Shown piece after piece: positions 47,601 through 57,080 of a DNA stretch of 64,000 nt. How positions within the stretch are numbered: position 1 is the first letter of the stretch; each line of letters starts with the position of its first letter. Under the pieces are notes generated by a model that saw only the letters and a list, made by a program, of their open reading frames with translations, searched no databases and was not told the origin of the DNA. The DNA comes from Elephas maximus indicus (Eukaryota > Chordata > Mammalia > Proboscidea > Elephantidae): positions 32,261,866-32,325,865 of the forward strand of contig NC_064846.1 of assembly GCF_024166365.1 (NCBI RefSeq). Direction: 5' to 3'. A program made the position numbers and the translations under genes.

Positions 47601-50600
47601 GGTTGGTGATTCAAAACCTACCCGGTGGGACCACAGAAGAAAGGCTTGGCAATCTGCTCTCATAAAGATTACATCCTGTGGAAGAAAGGCTTGGCAATCT
47701 GCTCCCATAAAGATTACATCCCAGAAAACCCTATGGAGCACAGCTCTACCCTGTAACACATGGGGTAACCATGAGTAGGCATCTACTAACGGCAATGAGT
47801 TTTGTTTGGTTTTTGGATAATGATCTAACTTTATATGGCAATTATTTATAGATATTTTATTTATGCTAACAAACATCTATTACATTTTCTAAGTACTTTA
47901 TGGACTTTAACTCATACAATAATCTTCATAACAACCCTATGAGGTAAAAAAAAATTTTTTTTTAATTTTTTTATTATCATCATCTCCATCTCACAGATAA
48001 GGAGACGGAGACACAGAAAGTTTAAGTTATTTGCCCAAGGTAAAATAGCTAATTAAGTGGCAGAGCTGGGATACACACGCAGAGGGTTCTGACTGGAAGG
48101 TCTGGGCTCTTAAGCACCAGTCTGTGCTGCCTCTCTCCTATAGAAGCTTCCCCTAATACTACAGGCTCCTAGAGAGAATGAATGAACAAATTGGTCAGAA
48201 AGGCAATTCCAAGAGTACAGCTCTTCAAAAGGGAAGGAGTCAGCTTGACCATAGGGCTGGACCTGTACACTAAAGCGGAGGGGAGGGGAGGGGGGAGAAG
48301 AAAAGAGGCCAAGTGGGGGAGAGCCCAGAAGATGTCAACCCAGTCTTCCCGTTTGCTTAAGCTAAATAACACCTTCAAGCCAATCTTGCAACTTCAATTT
48401 TACAATGTCTTGGTTTAGTTGCCTGTGAATTATTCATGGTTTATGTGTGGCAAATTTAAATCTAGGCTGGCCTTCAGGCTCATTCTGACATTAATGGATT
48501 GTACTTGGAATATCCAAAATGATTTTGGTGGCCTAAATTGTCATGAAAATAAATGTGCCAGCAACACATACAACAATCCAGTTGTATTCAAAAACTAAAT
48601 GTAATTTCAGTTATAATTTCTCACTCTTTTGAGTTCATTGCCACGCTGTTCTCCTCTATTACAACTGACAAGCTGGATTTTTATTTGTCACTGCTGCCCC
48701 CATTCTTCCAGTTCAATTGTTTAATAAGTACTTTATTCCTTGTAATGCCTTTAACTCTTAAAGAACAAAAAGAGAATTATCCCTTTATCTAAAGTCATAC
48801 GTGTCTAATGGCTTCATTATGTGTCCTTGAGGTTAAAGAACATAATAGCATTTCTTCTTTCAAATCTTCCACCAGCGAAATAGAAACCAAAGTCACATAT
48901 GAACAGAAGGATGTTAATCATGGAAATAAACTATTTCCTCAAACTAAATTTTTTTAATTTGCTTTCCTCTTACCACCATCAAATGATCCCAGTGGGCATT
49001 CAGGATTTTCCCAGTGGCTGTCTACATTGAGGATGAGGAAGGGAGGAATGTGAGCACACCCATACACCTTAGTAAAAAGAAACTGCATATACCTAGAACC
49101 CCAAAGAGAAAAAAGTAAAAAGAAAAAAACTATTTGCATTAACAAGGGCATTCAGTATACCGGATAAATACAAGAAAAGCACATAAAATCAGTAGTTTTT
49201 CTGTGCAACAGAAAATATAACGGAAAAAGGTTTTGTCGATGATAGAAACAAAAAAAAAAGACACATACACAATAACCAGAAATAAGCATAACAAAATATG
49301 TGGAGGACCTACAGGAAGAAAACTACGAAAATATATTGATGGATATAACCCATTACCGTCCAGTCAGTTCTGACTCATTGCAACGCTGTAGGACAGAGTA
49401 AACCTGCCCCACAGGGTTTCCAAGACTGTAAATCTTTACAGAAGCAGACTGCCACATCTTTCTCCCGCTGAGCACTGGTGGGTTCGAACCGCCTACCTTT
49501 CAGAGAGCAGCCGAGCACGTAACCACTGCACCACCAGGGCTCCTTGATGGATATAAATGAACAAAATTAATAAATGCAGAGATATACTATGTTTTTAGAT
49601 GGGAAGACTAAATTCCTTAAAGATAACAATTCCTTCTTAATTTACTAGTTAAATGCAATTCCGGTGGGATTTTTTTAACTTAACAAAATGATTCTAGAAT
49701 TCATCTTGAAGCACCAAGAGGCAAGAATAGCAAATAATATTTTAAAATGTATTAAAACATCATTGCCCTTATCCCAATCATTGCACTTATAGTACTAGTA
49801 AAAAAAAAAAAAGTTATTGCCTTGGAGTCGATTCCGACCCATAGTGACCCTATAGCACAGAGTAGAACTGCCCCATACAGTTTCCAAGGAGTGCCTGGTG
49901 GATTTGAACTGCTGACTTGCTGGTTAGCAGCTGTAGCTCTTAACCACTACGCCACCAGGGTTTCCATAGTACTAGTAGTACAAGAATAAATAGATCAATT
50001 GAGCCAAATAGATATCCAGAGAAAATAATTGTTATATATAAGAATTTAATATATGATAAAGTAAGCTAACAAATCAATGGGGAATGAAAGCTCTATTTAA
50101 AAAATTGTGTTGGAATAATTGTTAGCTATTTAGCTGCAAAGTCAATTTAGATCTTTCTTCACATTAAAATAATATTCCAAATGGAACTAAGGAGTTAAAT
50201 GTAAACTAACCAAACCATAAATTGAAAACAAGAACTGAAATGAAGTCTTACGACATCTCTTGAGGTGGAAGAACTTTCTAAGCTGGGAAGCAAAAAAAAA
50301 AGGAAATCAAAACACAAAGAAAATGAGTGACTGATTTGAGTACTAAAAATGCCGATTTTTTTTTTTTTGCTTGTCAGACAAAAAACAAACAGTAATGGCA
50401 AACACCAAACAGAAAAGATACCTGCAGCAGATACAACAGATTAAGGATTCATCTGTAAAAACTCACCATGCGTTAAGAAAAGCGGTCAAATGGGCAAAGT
50501 ACACAAAGAGCCAATTCATGACCAAGGAAATACAACAACTTAGCAACCACAAAGAAAACCTCAATCACGAATCAAAAAAAGGATGAAATAAAGGGTGAGA

Positions 50601-53600
50601 TACCATATTTCAAAGAGAATTTGTTTTAAACAAGAATACCCATTGCTAGAGTTTTTTTTTTAGAGAGGGTGTAGTGAAACAGACACTCTCGTGCATTATT
50701 GATGAGCATATAAATGAGAATAACCATTTGGAAAAATATATTTGGAGCTTATATGTACATTAACAATCCTAAACTCTTTGTGTTTTCTGACCTCAAAATT
50801 CCACATTTGGAAATCCATGATAAGGAAATAATCATAAATAAAAAGAAAATTTTAAATAGTGAAATATGAATCATGATGGAATTTACATAACAGCAAAAAA
50901 ATGGAATGAAACACACGTCTAAAGACAGGTGACTGATTAAGGAAAATATGGTACAATGACTGGACTATCATGTAGCCATTAAAGATAATGTTTCAAAATC
51001 ATTTGTAATAACATTGTAGACGAGTGGTTTTTTCTCATGTGAACTGGAAAATGTAGCAGAATACAACCTTGTCAGAGCACATGCGTGCCTACAAAACAAT
51101 GCATTTTATTAAAATGTAGAAGAAAATCCACTTAGTTTTTAATAGTTGTATTTAGGTTCTAAAACTATGGGTGATTTTTCCCTCATTTCCATTATCTATA
51201 GTTTTCAACTTTTCTATAATAAATAGGTATTATTTAGAAGGAAAGATTTTTATTTTTCAATTTTTCTACAATGAATAGGCATTACTAAGGAGCTACTTTT
51301 AAATAGACTTATACAACGCTCCAGATATACTTAGAAAAATTAATTGGAAAAAAAAAACTCTTTTTCAATGAAGGTGAGCCATCCTATAAATGGAAAACTT
51401 CAGTGCTTTTAGAATGAGTTTCAGATTTCTAAAAGTGAATACAGCAAAATTTTCAAAGGCCATATCTAAAGTCCGCAATTAGAGGGTTCACGACTGGAGA
51501 AAGAGGCAAGGAGAGTTTGAAAGAAGGAACCCTGATGGCGCAATGGTTAAGCACTAGGCTGCTAACGGAAAGGTTGGCAGTTTAAACCTACCCAGTGGCT
51601 CTGCGGGAAGAAGAGCTGGCAATCTGCTCCCATAAAGATTACAGCCTGGAAAACCCTACAGGGCAGTTCTACTTTGTCACATGGGATCGCTATGAGTTGG
51701 AATCAGCTCAACAGCCCCCAAACCACACAGTAGTTTGAAAGGCATACGCAATGTGCTATTTCTGCAACAAAAAGACAGAAACTAAAGCTCAACAAAACAT
51801 TCTTGGATAATGGAAATTAACAAAAGATTGAATGAATAACCTTTCCAAGTGAATCCTATAGTCAATGCATGCTTGTTAACTATATCTTGTTGGACATGTG
51901 TACGGTAGCATTTACATTTTTATTTCAACTGCCTAACATAAACATAAGAGTTTTGTTTTACAATGAGTATGTGGTTTGTTTCAAATTAAAAATAGATTTC
52001 TTTGTTATTCTAGTGTAGTACCAAAAAGGGGGCATGAAATATTTATGGGGGCCATGAAATAAATATTTCTTCATCAAAAAGGACCCTGGGATATATGCTA
52101 CTAAATAAATATTCCATATAGAACAAGGTAAAATTAAAAAAAAAAAAAAAGGTGGGGGAGGGACCCTGGGCTCAAAAAGGTTGAGAAACTCTGCTAAAAG
52201 GCAATGTATCATTGTATCGCAGCAGAGCCTGAAAACCCTGCTATCACTCTAAACAGTTCCATTAGACTGGGAGGCCGCTGTGTACCAATCAGAAGACACA
52301 CTTGGAGACTCTCAATTTGCCTACTAACCCTATTTTCTGCTACTTAATAGGAGGTTTTCATGGAAAGCTACCAGTCATTTTAAAAAATGCATTTATGCAA
52401 GATTCACTTTGGGTGAAAGCTAAATGTTTGAAAATTTTCCACCTGCTTGAATTAATTACTTATGTGGCCCTGACCTACATGAGCAAAAGGCTAAAGTTCT
52501 GTATTTTACTTAAAAAAAAAAAAAAAAACAGCAATCTTATGCTTCCCTACCCAGGCTTCTTTTGTACCTTCTTTTTGTACCTCTAGGTTTAGGCCCATCA
52601 TCTCCTTTGTCAGCTTTTCTAAAGCAGCCGCTTTCACCACCCACTCACTCTTCTGCCTCCTTTTGATAAGAAAAAAGCCGGGGAGCGCCAGATGGCTTTC
52701 ATTGGCCTTCCCTAGTTTCCAGTTGGGGAAAACAATAATATAAGCCAAACATGAAGACCTGCTCAAGAGATTCAATAGCTTCCACGTATTTCCCTTGAAG
52801 TCTTTACAATAAATTGGTTTAGCGTGCCAGAGAGTGAGGGTATTCCGCTTAACTGAGAGTTGCCACAAACGTGGATTGCCCCTTTTAAAAAGCCAACATA
52901 CAAATGGAAATCCTCTAACACCAGCCTCAATGTAATCTTTCTCCACTGACCCAAACGGTACTGCAAAATCTTGCAGTCTATCATTAGGTACTAAACCAAG
53001 CATTCTTCCTCATTTTGTTTCTGCCTAGGAACTACTGTGCAGGGCTGCTATTTTCATGGGTACTTTTACCCTGTTGCTGAAAGTGTTCGGGCTAGGACCT
53101 TCCCTGGAAATACCCCCCCCACACACACACAGAGTACTAAAAGAAATCAAACTGAAAATAGAAGAAGGTAGTAATAATAACACTAGCTTACGCTTATTGA
53201 ACATTTACTACGTGTCAGGTCCAGTCCTAAGTTTTTTATGTGCATTATGGCATTTAATCCTCACAGTCCTGTGAAATATTACACCCATTTTATGGATGAC
53301 AAATCAAAGGGACTGAGGGGTTAACTTGCCAGAGGTCACAAGACTAGCATCTGACTAGCACAGGGTTGGATCTCAGATCTGCCTGACTCTGGAGCCCTGG
53401 AGCAATAACAAAGGAAGGTGTGTCTGTTTCAAAATGGCAATTTAGCCTGAGACATGTCTAAGCCAAGGGCAAGGTTGAATCATAACAAGAGCGTTTTCCC
53501 TCTGTGCCCTTTATGACTGTTGTCAGTCTTGGCTTTTTTCAAATAAAGGGTCCCCTTTCTGAAACCTCCAACCGCCACACAATTCCTTTAAAGGAAGCTA

Positions 53601-54385
53601 AATAAGCAGACCCAGAGAAACAGTTTTATTCACAACCATCCCCCCTCTCAGCCATGCCAACCTAAGTAGCATTGCATTCTCAAAAGTAATGGACTCAGTT
53701 TTTGAGTCTTCTTCCTTTCCTTGAATTCCATGGTCTTCCTTTGGGATGATGCCTCCAAAATCATTTAAAGAAAGCTGGCTGAAGAGAGGCCTTTCCTTTT
53801 CTCGGGACTGGTGACCCCAAATATGGCCAATCCACCATTCCCAGGCTCCACCTTGCTGACCTCCAACTTGAAGGCAAAGCAGAGTCCGGGAGCCTGGATC
53901 TTTTTTGGAGTGACAGTAAATTCCAGGCCGTGTTTTCCTACCCAAAACGGCATTCTCTGCAGCTGCCCCCAAAAGGCCCTGGTGAGGTCCTTCTGGAGCA
54001 CCAGGAGCCCAGGACGTGAAAGCCCCAGCGAGCTGTCTAGGTCAAAGTGTGGTCCACTACGGCCCCAGGCTGGGCCAGAAGGCGCCCTCGGGGCCGCTGA
54101 GCGAGCAGAGGAGGCCCCTGGAGCTTCGGCTGCTCTTTTACCCCTGCCTGCGTGCCCTGGCCACCCCCACCCATAGCCCGTGCCCTTGACAGGCCCAAGG
54201 CTGACTGCTGCAGGCCAGGTCCTGGGCCCCCCGCGGCGAAGTACTCACAGAACACACAGGCAGTACACGCCCGGGACGCTCTCACTGTCCCTCAGCAGAT
54301 AGCTGCCGTCCAGACCGGTGGCGAGCAGGAGCTTTTCCCCGGTCTCTCGGCTGATTTTGCCGTGATACACAGTCACCGCCTCCAT
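35599..54385 (-). CDS. SH2D1A: SH2D1A / SAP adaptor, complete (four exons, - strand)
   Basis: Exons 54249-54385 (137 nt), 42617-42680 (64 nt), 37557-37701 (145 nt) and 35599-35639 (41 nt) join to 387 nt: 128 codons counting from [13 protein letters not shown] to DVCLKAP, then TGA. These exon lengths equal those I recall for human SH2D1A. SAP is a free-standing SH2 domain with a short tail. It binds SLAM-family receptor ITSM motifs in T and NK cells and recruits Fyn. Visible key residues are Arg32 in YLLRDS (phosphotyrosine pocket) and Arg78 in the KRFFRK stretch (Fyn SH3 contact). All splice sites are GT/AG. The gene runs tail-to-tail with TENM1, as at human Xq25. No lesion is seen. Confidence 0.96.
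35714..35910 (-). repeat. AfroSINE near the SH2D1A exon 4 acceptor
   Basis: Flanks TTAACTCGAACTT (35701-35713) and TTAACTCAAACTT (35911-35923). Long-type copy in the sense orientation of SH2D1A, in intron 3, 74 bp from the splice acceptor. Confidence 0.95.
36554..36752 (-). repeat. AfroSINE, long type (SH2D1A intron 3)
   Basis: CCATTGCTGTCCAGTTGATT start, GCTGTAATCTTTACAGAAG insert, CCACCAGGGCTCC end. Confidence 0.92.
36767..36891 (-). repeat. AfroSINE, internally shortened, perfect 12-nt duplication
   Basis: AAGATGGGACAA at 36755-36766 and 36892-36903. The body lacks the middle between CACAGCGCCAAGTG and the head. Confidence 0.93.
36976..37359 (-). repeat. AfroSINE (outer) with nested AfroSINE
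   Basis: Outer reverse copy split at 37080-37250. Flanked by a 26-nt direct duplication (36950-36975 and 37360-37385, identical by eye, containing TTTCATTAAAAGTTTATAG). Confidence 0.93.
37080..37250 (+). repeat. AfroSINE (inner, nested)
   Basis: GGAAACCCTGGTGGTGTAGT head. Flanks TAATCTTTATAG (37068-37079) and TAATCTTTACAG (37251-37262) duplicate the outer SINE sequence. Confidence 0.95.
37557..37701 (-). CDS. SH2D1A: SH2D1A coding exon 3
   Basis: The exon begins [16 protein letters not shown] after AG at 37703-37702 and ends in a split Gly codon before donor GTATGG (37556-37551). It encodes the end of the SH2 domain including Arg78, then the start of the C-terminal tail. Residue 76 is Phe where I recall Tyr in human SAP. 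Confidence 0.95.
37702..39040. other. SH2D1A intron 2, no recognised element
   Basis: AT-rich, unique-looking intronic sequence. Confidence 0.55.
39050..39260 (+). repeat. MIR SINE fragment
   Basis: TTTCATTTGACAGATAAGAA, CTTGCACAAGGTCACACAAA and GGACAGAACTGGCACTCGAT follow the MIR core order. Confidence 0.65.
39261..40623. other. SH2D1A intron 2, no recognised element
   Basis: AT-rich, with no repeat or exon-like signal that I can name. Confidence 0.5.
40635..40806 (-). repeat. AfroSINE with 11-nt duplication
   Basis: ATATGTATATA at 40624-40634 and 40807-40817. Head end GCTTCACCAGAGTGCC. Confidence 0.92.
40818..41754. other. SH2D1A intron 2, no recognised element
   Basis: AT-rich to about 41400, then a more C-rich patch at 41500-41680 with short open frames on both strands. 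Confidence 0.5.
41755..41995 (+). repeat. MIR SINE
   Basis: GAGGGCTTACTACATGCCAG, CATTATCTCATTTAACCCTC and CATTTTACAGATAAAGAAAC are in MIR order. Confidence 0.85.
42020..42176 (-). repeat. AfroSINE with perfect 13-nt duplication
   Basis: CCCAAGTATACTA at 42007-42019 and 42177-42189 bracket a short-type reverse copy in intron 2. Confidence 0.96.
42617..42680 (-). CDS. SH2D1A: SH2D1A coding exon 2
   Basis: Acceptor TTTCACAG is read from 42688 down to 42681 and the donor GTATAG follows at 42616. The 64 nt complete Leu46 and encode [16 protein letters not shown] plus SWSAE, the central strands and phosphopeptide-binding part of the SH2 domain. It ends in phase 0. Confidence 0.95.
42689..43107. 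other. SH2D1A intron 1 next to exon 2, no recognised element
   Basis: Contains a pyrimidine tract at about 42882-42900; otherwise plain AT-rich intron. Confidence 0.5.
43108..43182 (-). repeat. AfroSINE head fragment
   Basis: TGCCTGGTGGATCTGAACTA through CACCACCAGGGTTTCC; the tail half is missing. Confidence 0.85.
43288..43480 (-). repeat. AfroSINE, long type
   Basis: GTTGCTGTTCTGTGCCGTCA start, GGCTGTAATCTTTATGGGAG insert, CATTGCACCACCA end. Confidence 0.9.
43522..43676 (+). repeat. Three consecutive AfroSINE 3' tails
   Basis: Tail-only pieces at about 43522-43564 (GGACTTGACGACAACGGG), 43577-43620 (GGACCTGATGGCAAGGGG) and 43640-43676 (TTGACTCACATCAATGGG), each with the GAGT/AGTCAGAAT lead-in and a T-rich end. 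No heads are present. Confidence 0.75.
43835..44030 (+). repeat. MIR SINE
   Basis: CAGGCATTATCTCCTTTGGA, ATGGATGAGGAAACTGAGAC and GCTGGGATTTGAATGAGGCC follow the MIR core. Confidence 0.85.
44031..45407. other. SH2D1A intron 1, no recognised element
   Basis: AT-rich. A 107-codon + strand open frame at 45018-45341 has no recognisable domain and is likely chance. Confidence 0.5.
45408..45545 (-). repeat. MER5-type hAT-Charlie remnant
   Basis: CATCAGCATCACCTGGCAGC, GCTTGTTAGAAATCTAGAAT and GCTGAATCAGAATCTGCATT are the MER5A-like motif order. Confidence 0.75.
45895..46090 (+). mobile_element. L1 LINE fragment
   Basis: ACAAATTGGCAATTTGTAAA, ATTTTTGACCTAATAATCT and GAAAAATGGAAATTAATCTA resemble the old L1 3' region. 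It adjoins an RTE piece. Confidence 0.55.
46091..46622 (+). mobile_element. RTE-clade LINE 3' end with open C-terminal frame
   Basis: Forward RTE1-like 3' end. The frame 46151-46618 is open for 155 codons through the element's C-terminus: [52 protein letters not shown]. The end is AACTCAACAGCACCTAACAA. It is 5' truncated, lacks RT motifs, and so is not active. It lies antisense in SH2D1A intron 1. Confidence 0.88.
46626..47321. other. SH2D1A intron 1, no recognised element
   Basis: AT-rich spacer between two RTE 3' fragments on the same strand. Confidence 0.5.
47322..47545 (+). mobile_element. RTE-clade LINE, short 3' fragment
   Basis: GGTCCAGTCCCTGGAGAAGG, AAAAAGAGGAAGACCCTCAA, and tail AACTCGATGGCATCTAACAA. 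Confidence 0.88.
47558..47818 (+). repeat. AfroSINE, old long type with internal 45-bp duplication
   Basis: GGTCCCTGGGTGGCACAAAC head. A 41-nt unit is present twice, at 47636-47676 and 47681-47721 (period 45, one mismatch); it starts GAAGAAAGGCTTGGCAATCT. Tail ACTAACGGCAATGAG. Confidence 0.88.
47860..48120 (+). repeat. MIR SINE
   Basis: TTTAACTCATACAATAATCT, TCTCACAGATAAGGAGACGG and GCAGAGCTGGGATACACACG. A poly-A/T insertion lies at 47948-47976. Confidence 0.8.
48121..49149. other. SH2D1A intron 1, no recognised element
   Basis: Contains a G-rich patch at 48275-48300; otherwise AT-rich and unassigned. Confidence 0.5.
49349..49543 (-). repeat. AfroSINE in L1, perfect 13-nt duplication
   Basis: TTGATGGATATAA at 49336-49348 and 49544-49556. 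Long-type body. Confidence 0.95.
49801..49965 (-). repeat. AfroSINE in L1, perfect 12-nt duplication
   Basis: ATAGTACTAGTA at 49789-49800 and 49966-49977. Poly-A tail side at 49801-49812. Confidence 0.96.
51524..51731 (+). repeat. AfroSINE, long type, perfect 10-nt duplication
   Basis: AGTTTGAAAG at 51514-51523 and 51732-51741. Head GGAACCCTGATGGCGCAATG. Confidence 0.94.
51742..53159. other. SH2D1A intron 1, no recognised element
   Basis: Holds a 165-codon - strand open frame (52506-53003), ending in a poly-Phe run from a homopolymer, with no domain that I recognise. A/T homopolymers lie at 52136-52151 and 52512-52528. Confidence 0.5.
53160..53400 (+). repeat. MIR SINE
   Basis: ACATTTACTACGTGTCAGGT, GGCATTTAATCCTCACAGTC, CCATTTTATGGATGACAAAT. 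Confidence 0.85.
53401..54000 (-). other. SH2D1A intron 1 just after exon 1, with intronic poly(A) hexamer
   Basis: A - strand AATAAA (53630-53625) lies about 620 bp downstream of exon 1. A 124-codon - strand frame (53598-53972) overlaps it but has no recognisable domain. Confidence 0.4.
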
Positions 54386-54450
54386 GGCCTGGTGGACTCT
54401 AGGGCAGGCCGAGGCGGAGGAAGGGAGAAGGGAGAAGCCACAGCTTCTAC
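54000..54450. other. CpG-rich block around SH2D1A exon 1
   Basis: By eye about 25 CpG dinucleotides in roughly 450 bp, against an AT-rich CpG-poor background. It covers exon 1 and the start of intron 1. It may be a weak CpG island; formal observed/expected ratios were not computed. Confidence 0.5.
54249..54385 (-). CDS. SH2D1A: SH2D1A coding exon 1
   Basis: ATG is at 54385-54383. The codon frame stays open 25 codons further upstream, but the family start is this Met: SAP begins M-x-AV-x-VYHGK. The exon encodes the first half of the SH2 domain including [10 protein letters not shown]. It ends two bases into the Leu46 codon, before donor GTGAGT at 54248-54243. It lies in a moderately CpG-rich block (about 54.0-54.45 kb). 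Confidence 0.95.
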
Positions 54451-54600
54451 GGCTAGGCACTAGTCAGCCACCTGGATCCCAGTTCAGCCAGATGTGTGAA
54501 AAAGAGAGAGAAGCAGCCGAACAACAGGATGTTGTCGACGTGCCTTAAAACCTCCTTCTCACACTTCGGTTAAGACCAACTCAGCAATTTAGCAGCTTGG
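54386..54600 (-). promoter_or_regulatory. SH2D1A: Putative SH2D1A 5'UTR and core promoter region
   Basis: Directly upstream of the SAP start codon. A TTTTAAG-like AT element lies at about 54544-54551 on the - strand, with a pyrimidine-rich, ETS-like TTCCTC block nearer the ATG. No strong TATA consensus is present. Placement is inferred only from being 5' of exon 1. Confidence 0.35.
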
Positions 54601-56650
54601 CTATTGCCACCAGGTTCACCTCCCTTTCCCCACACTTTAATCATATGGAGAAGGGAAGAAAGTCCTGGCAACAGGGTTTGAGCTGCACTACCAATGCAGA
54701 CCTTGCACACAGACAGGAACCCTTGGCAGCGCTTCTGTTCTTCCAGTTTTCTCAGGGGCCACCAAGGATAACTCAGCTTAACTAGCCCCCAAAGGGATGC
54801 TTGATAAAGGCAAATTGAATATGGCCCTCATGTGGGGCGCTAACATACTGACAGAGAATGGAAGGACTAAAAGCTCTGAGATCAAAACACCAAAAGTATG
54901 GGTGTTATTACTGAACATGACCACGAGGCTCCTACAGAAGGAGAGGTAGTAGGTGAACAGTGGACACTGGGTAAACCCTTCATCTTCCTCCTCCTCCTCC
55001 CTCATGTAGCCATCTTGAGCAATCTTAGGCCTGACCAAATATTGATTTTTTTCCTACCATCCTGTCCGAAATCCCAAGGTACTGGCTGAGGTACAGAAAT
55101 CACAGTCTGTGTCCAAAAATGTTCCAGATTTATCTATTTGATGGATCATAGATGAGAGAATGAATCAGCTAATTGGTGCTTTGCCTTTATGTGGACACGT
55201 ATGTGCCCTTTGATATATAGGGCCCTTCTTCAGAACCTGGGGCATAAAACCTGTTTTAAATCTTTTTTGCAAATGGTGACAATTGCGCTGTTAATTTTGT
55301 TCTCTGTTGTTTCTAGAGAATATGTTTTTTTCTTCAAATGATGCTAAACTGTTGTTAATTTTTTTTTATTTCAACCTCATTTCCTTCTCTGAAGTAAAAA
55401 TCATTGATTCTAGTTCAAAATGCACTGTTAAGCAATATTTCCCCAAAACATCCTCCATTTTCAATAAAATAAGACTTTGTTTAATGCCTAAAGCTGAATG
55501 GTCTTACACATGTACGTTTAGGTCATGTAGAATACTTTTTTAATCAGAATTTAAATAGCCTGTTGTATACCTTCCATTACTTCGATGCCTAGTTCTTTGA
55601 GAACATAGCAAGGCCGGGAGCTCAGTAGGAAGAATGATTTTTATTCCTCACGTTTTCTTACCAATGGATCAGATGCACATAGCTGCCTTATACCACAACC
55701 AGATATTTGCTCCCTACCCAAAATGCTTAAGAACAAACAATCCTCTAAGATTTAAGAGGCAACTAGTAGCCACTCTCCTTGATTGAAGAGTGCCCAGCCT
55801 TAACAGTAACTAATGTAGAGTCTGTCAACCTTAGTGTTGAACCTAAAGTGTTTATGTAAACATAAGCCTCTGCAGTCATTTTCAACACCAAGAATTAAAA
55901 AAAAAAAAAAAAAAAAAACAGCATTCAAGATAACATATGGGGATGGATCTTGGGAACTGGGCAGAAGTTGTCTCATCATCCTCCAACCTCACTTGTTTTT
56001 GCCCAACTCCACCTCTCGCCCCTTTTCAGGCTTTGGGTCAAGGAAGAGACCGATCTGGGAAGTGAATGCATACTCCAATGTTAAGGATTGGAGAAGCTAA
56101 CCGCCCCCCCGCCCCCAGACTCTTTGTATTCTGAGAGGGTAAATGGTTAAACCCAGAGAAATGAATCACAATGGTGGGGTTTCAAACGTGAAAGGAGAAG
56201 ATAGGGAAGGGGATCCCCTCATATCAGTCTGTATGGACAACAGCCTGCCTGTGAAGTGAACCGTAAGAACACTCAGTGTCACATAGGTAAAAGCAAAACC
56301 TAACCTTTGTTGTCTCTGAACAACCCTGAACAAATCATCCACAAACTTAGGAACAGAGCAACCTAGATCTGACAGCAAAAGCTTACCATACATCCTTCTT
56401 TTCTTTCTGTGTTTTTTTCTGTGTTGCTAAAATAGCACACCTGTCAAAGCAGCCAGGTCCAATGGGTTCCAGCACAACTAAGATCGTATGAAAAAAGAAC
56501 AGAGAAATTATAAGGTAATAGTACAACTCCCATATCCAGTGCCTCATTGTCTCACAAGCAAGCTGACAGCTAAGCCAGCTGCCCACTACTGCAGTGTTGA
56601 AAAATAGACATCTTCACTGTAATGCTACACCGGTACTAAACCGGACTTTG
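54601..56650. other. SH2D1A upstream flank, no recognised element
   Basis: Mixed sequence with an A-run at 55896-55919. No exon with convincing splice sites or family match. Confidence 0.5.
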
Positions 56651-56651
56651 T

Positions 56652-56720
56652 AGTTGTTGTTAGGTGCCATTGAGTCGCTTCCGACTCATATGGACCCTAT
56701 ATACAACAGAACCAAACACT
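56652..56720 (-). mobile_element. RTE-clade LINE 3' tip
   Basis: GTTGTTGTTAGGTGCCATTG through ACAACAGAACCAAACACT: only the last 70 bp of the element. Confidence 0.8.
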
Positions 56721-56934
56721 TGACTTTAGCAATTCAAAGCTTCACACTGAGCTTGAAATGTAGAGAAAAGAGGCGTGGAAATGGTTCTTTTTCTCCTCTC
56801 TCTCCATACCCACAAGAAATGAGGGGAAAAAAATGAGAGAGAGGAGCCATGGACATGGTGGAGACACCAACTGAAAAAGGATTGGTTAGGATTCTGCCCA
56901 TTTGGAAGCAGAATTAGTTGACTAATTGCTTGTT

Positions 56935-57080
56935 TTCTGTCTCTCCCACTAGAACCTAAGGTTCATGACAGCAGGACTTCGTAGGCTTTGTTCGCCACTG
57001 TATCCCCGGTACTGGAGTATGTCGTTGTTGTTGTAGGTTGCCATCGAGTCAATAATATTTGTTGAATAAATGAAATTAAT
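56935..57080 (+). repeat. L2 LINE 3' end with small RTE/SINE tail insertion
   Basis: CCACTAGAACCTAAGGTTCA and TTTGTTGAATAAATGAA are L2. A 30-bp tail piece (GTCGTTGTTGTTGTAGGTTG, 57022-57051) interrupts it. Confidence 0.65.

Larger units (their letters stand above)
49150..51250 (+). mobile_element. Degenerate L1 LINE (ORF2 end and 3'UTR), split by two SINEs
   Basis: L1-like order: ATGTGGAGGACCTACAGGAA, GGGAAGACTAAATTCCTTAA, GATTCTAGAATTCATCTTGA, GGAACTAAGGAGTTAAATGT, then GGGTGAGATACCATATTTCA and GGTACAATGACTGGACTATC. Many stops; an inactive fossil. Confidence 0.7.

Noticed and set aside
42007-49977. Short direct repeats as a CRISPR-like array
   Set aside because: Each pair brackets one AfroSINE and is a target-site duplication; there is no regular repeat-spacer pattern, and the genome is mammalian.
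52506-53003. 165-codon - strand open frame in SH2D1A intron 1
   Set aside because: No domain, ends in a homopolymer-encoded Phe run, lacks splice or promoter context. One or two frames of this length are expected by chance in 64 kb read six ways.
54152-54463. + strand open frame across SH2D1A exon 1
   Set aside because: Antisense shadow in CpG-rich sequence; the - strand reading matches SAP exactly.
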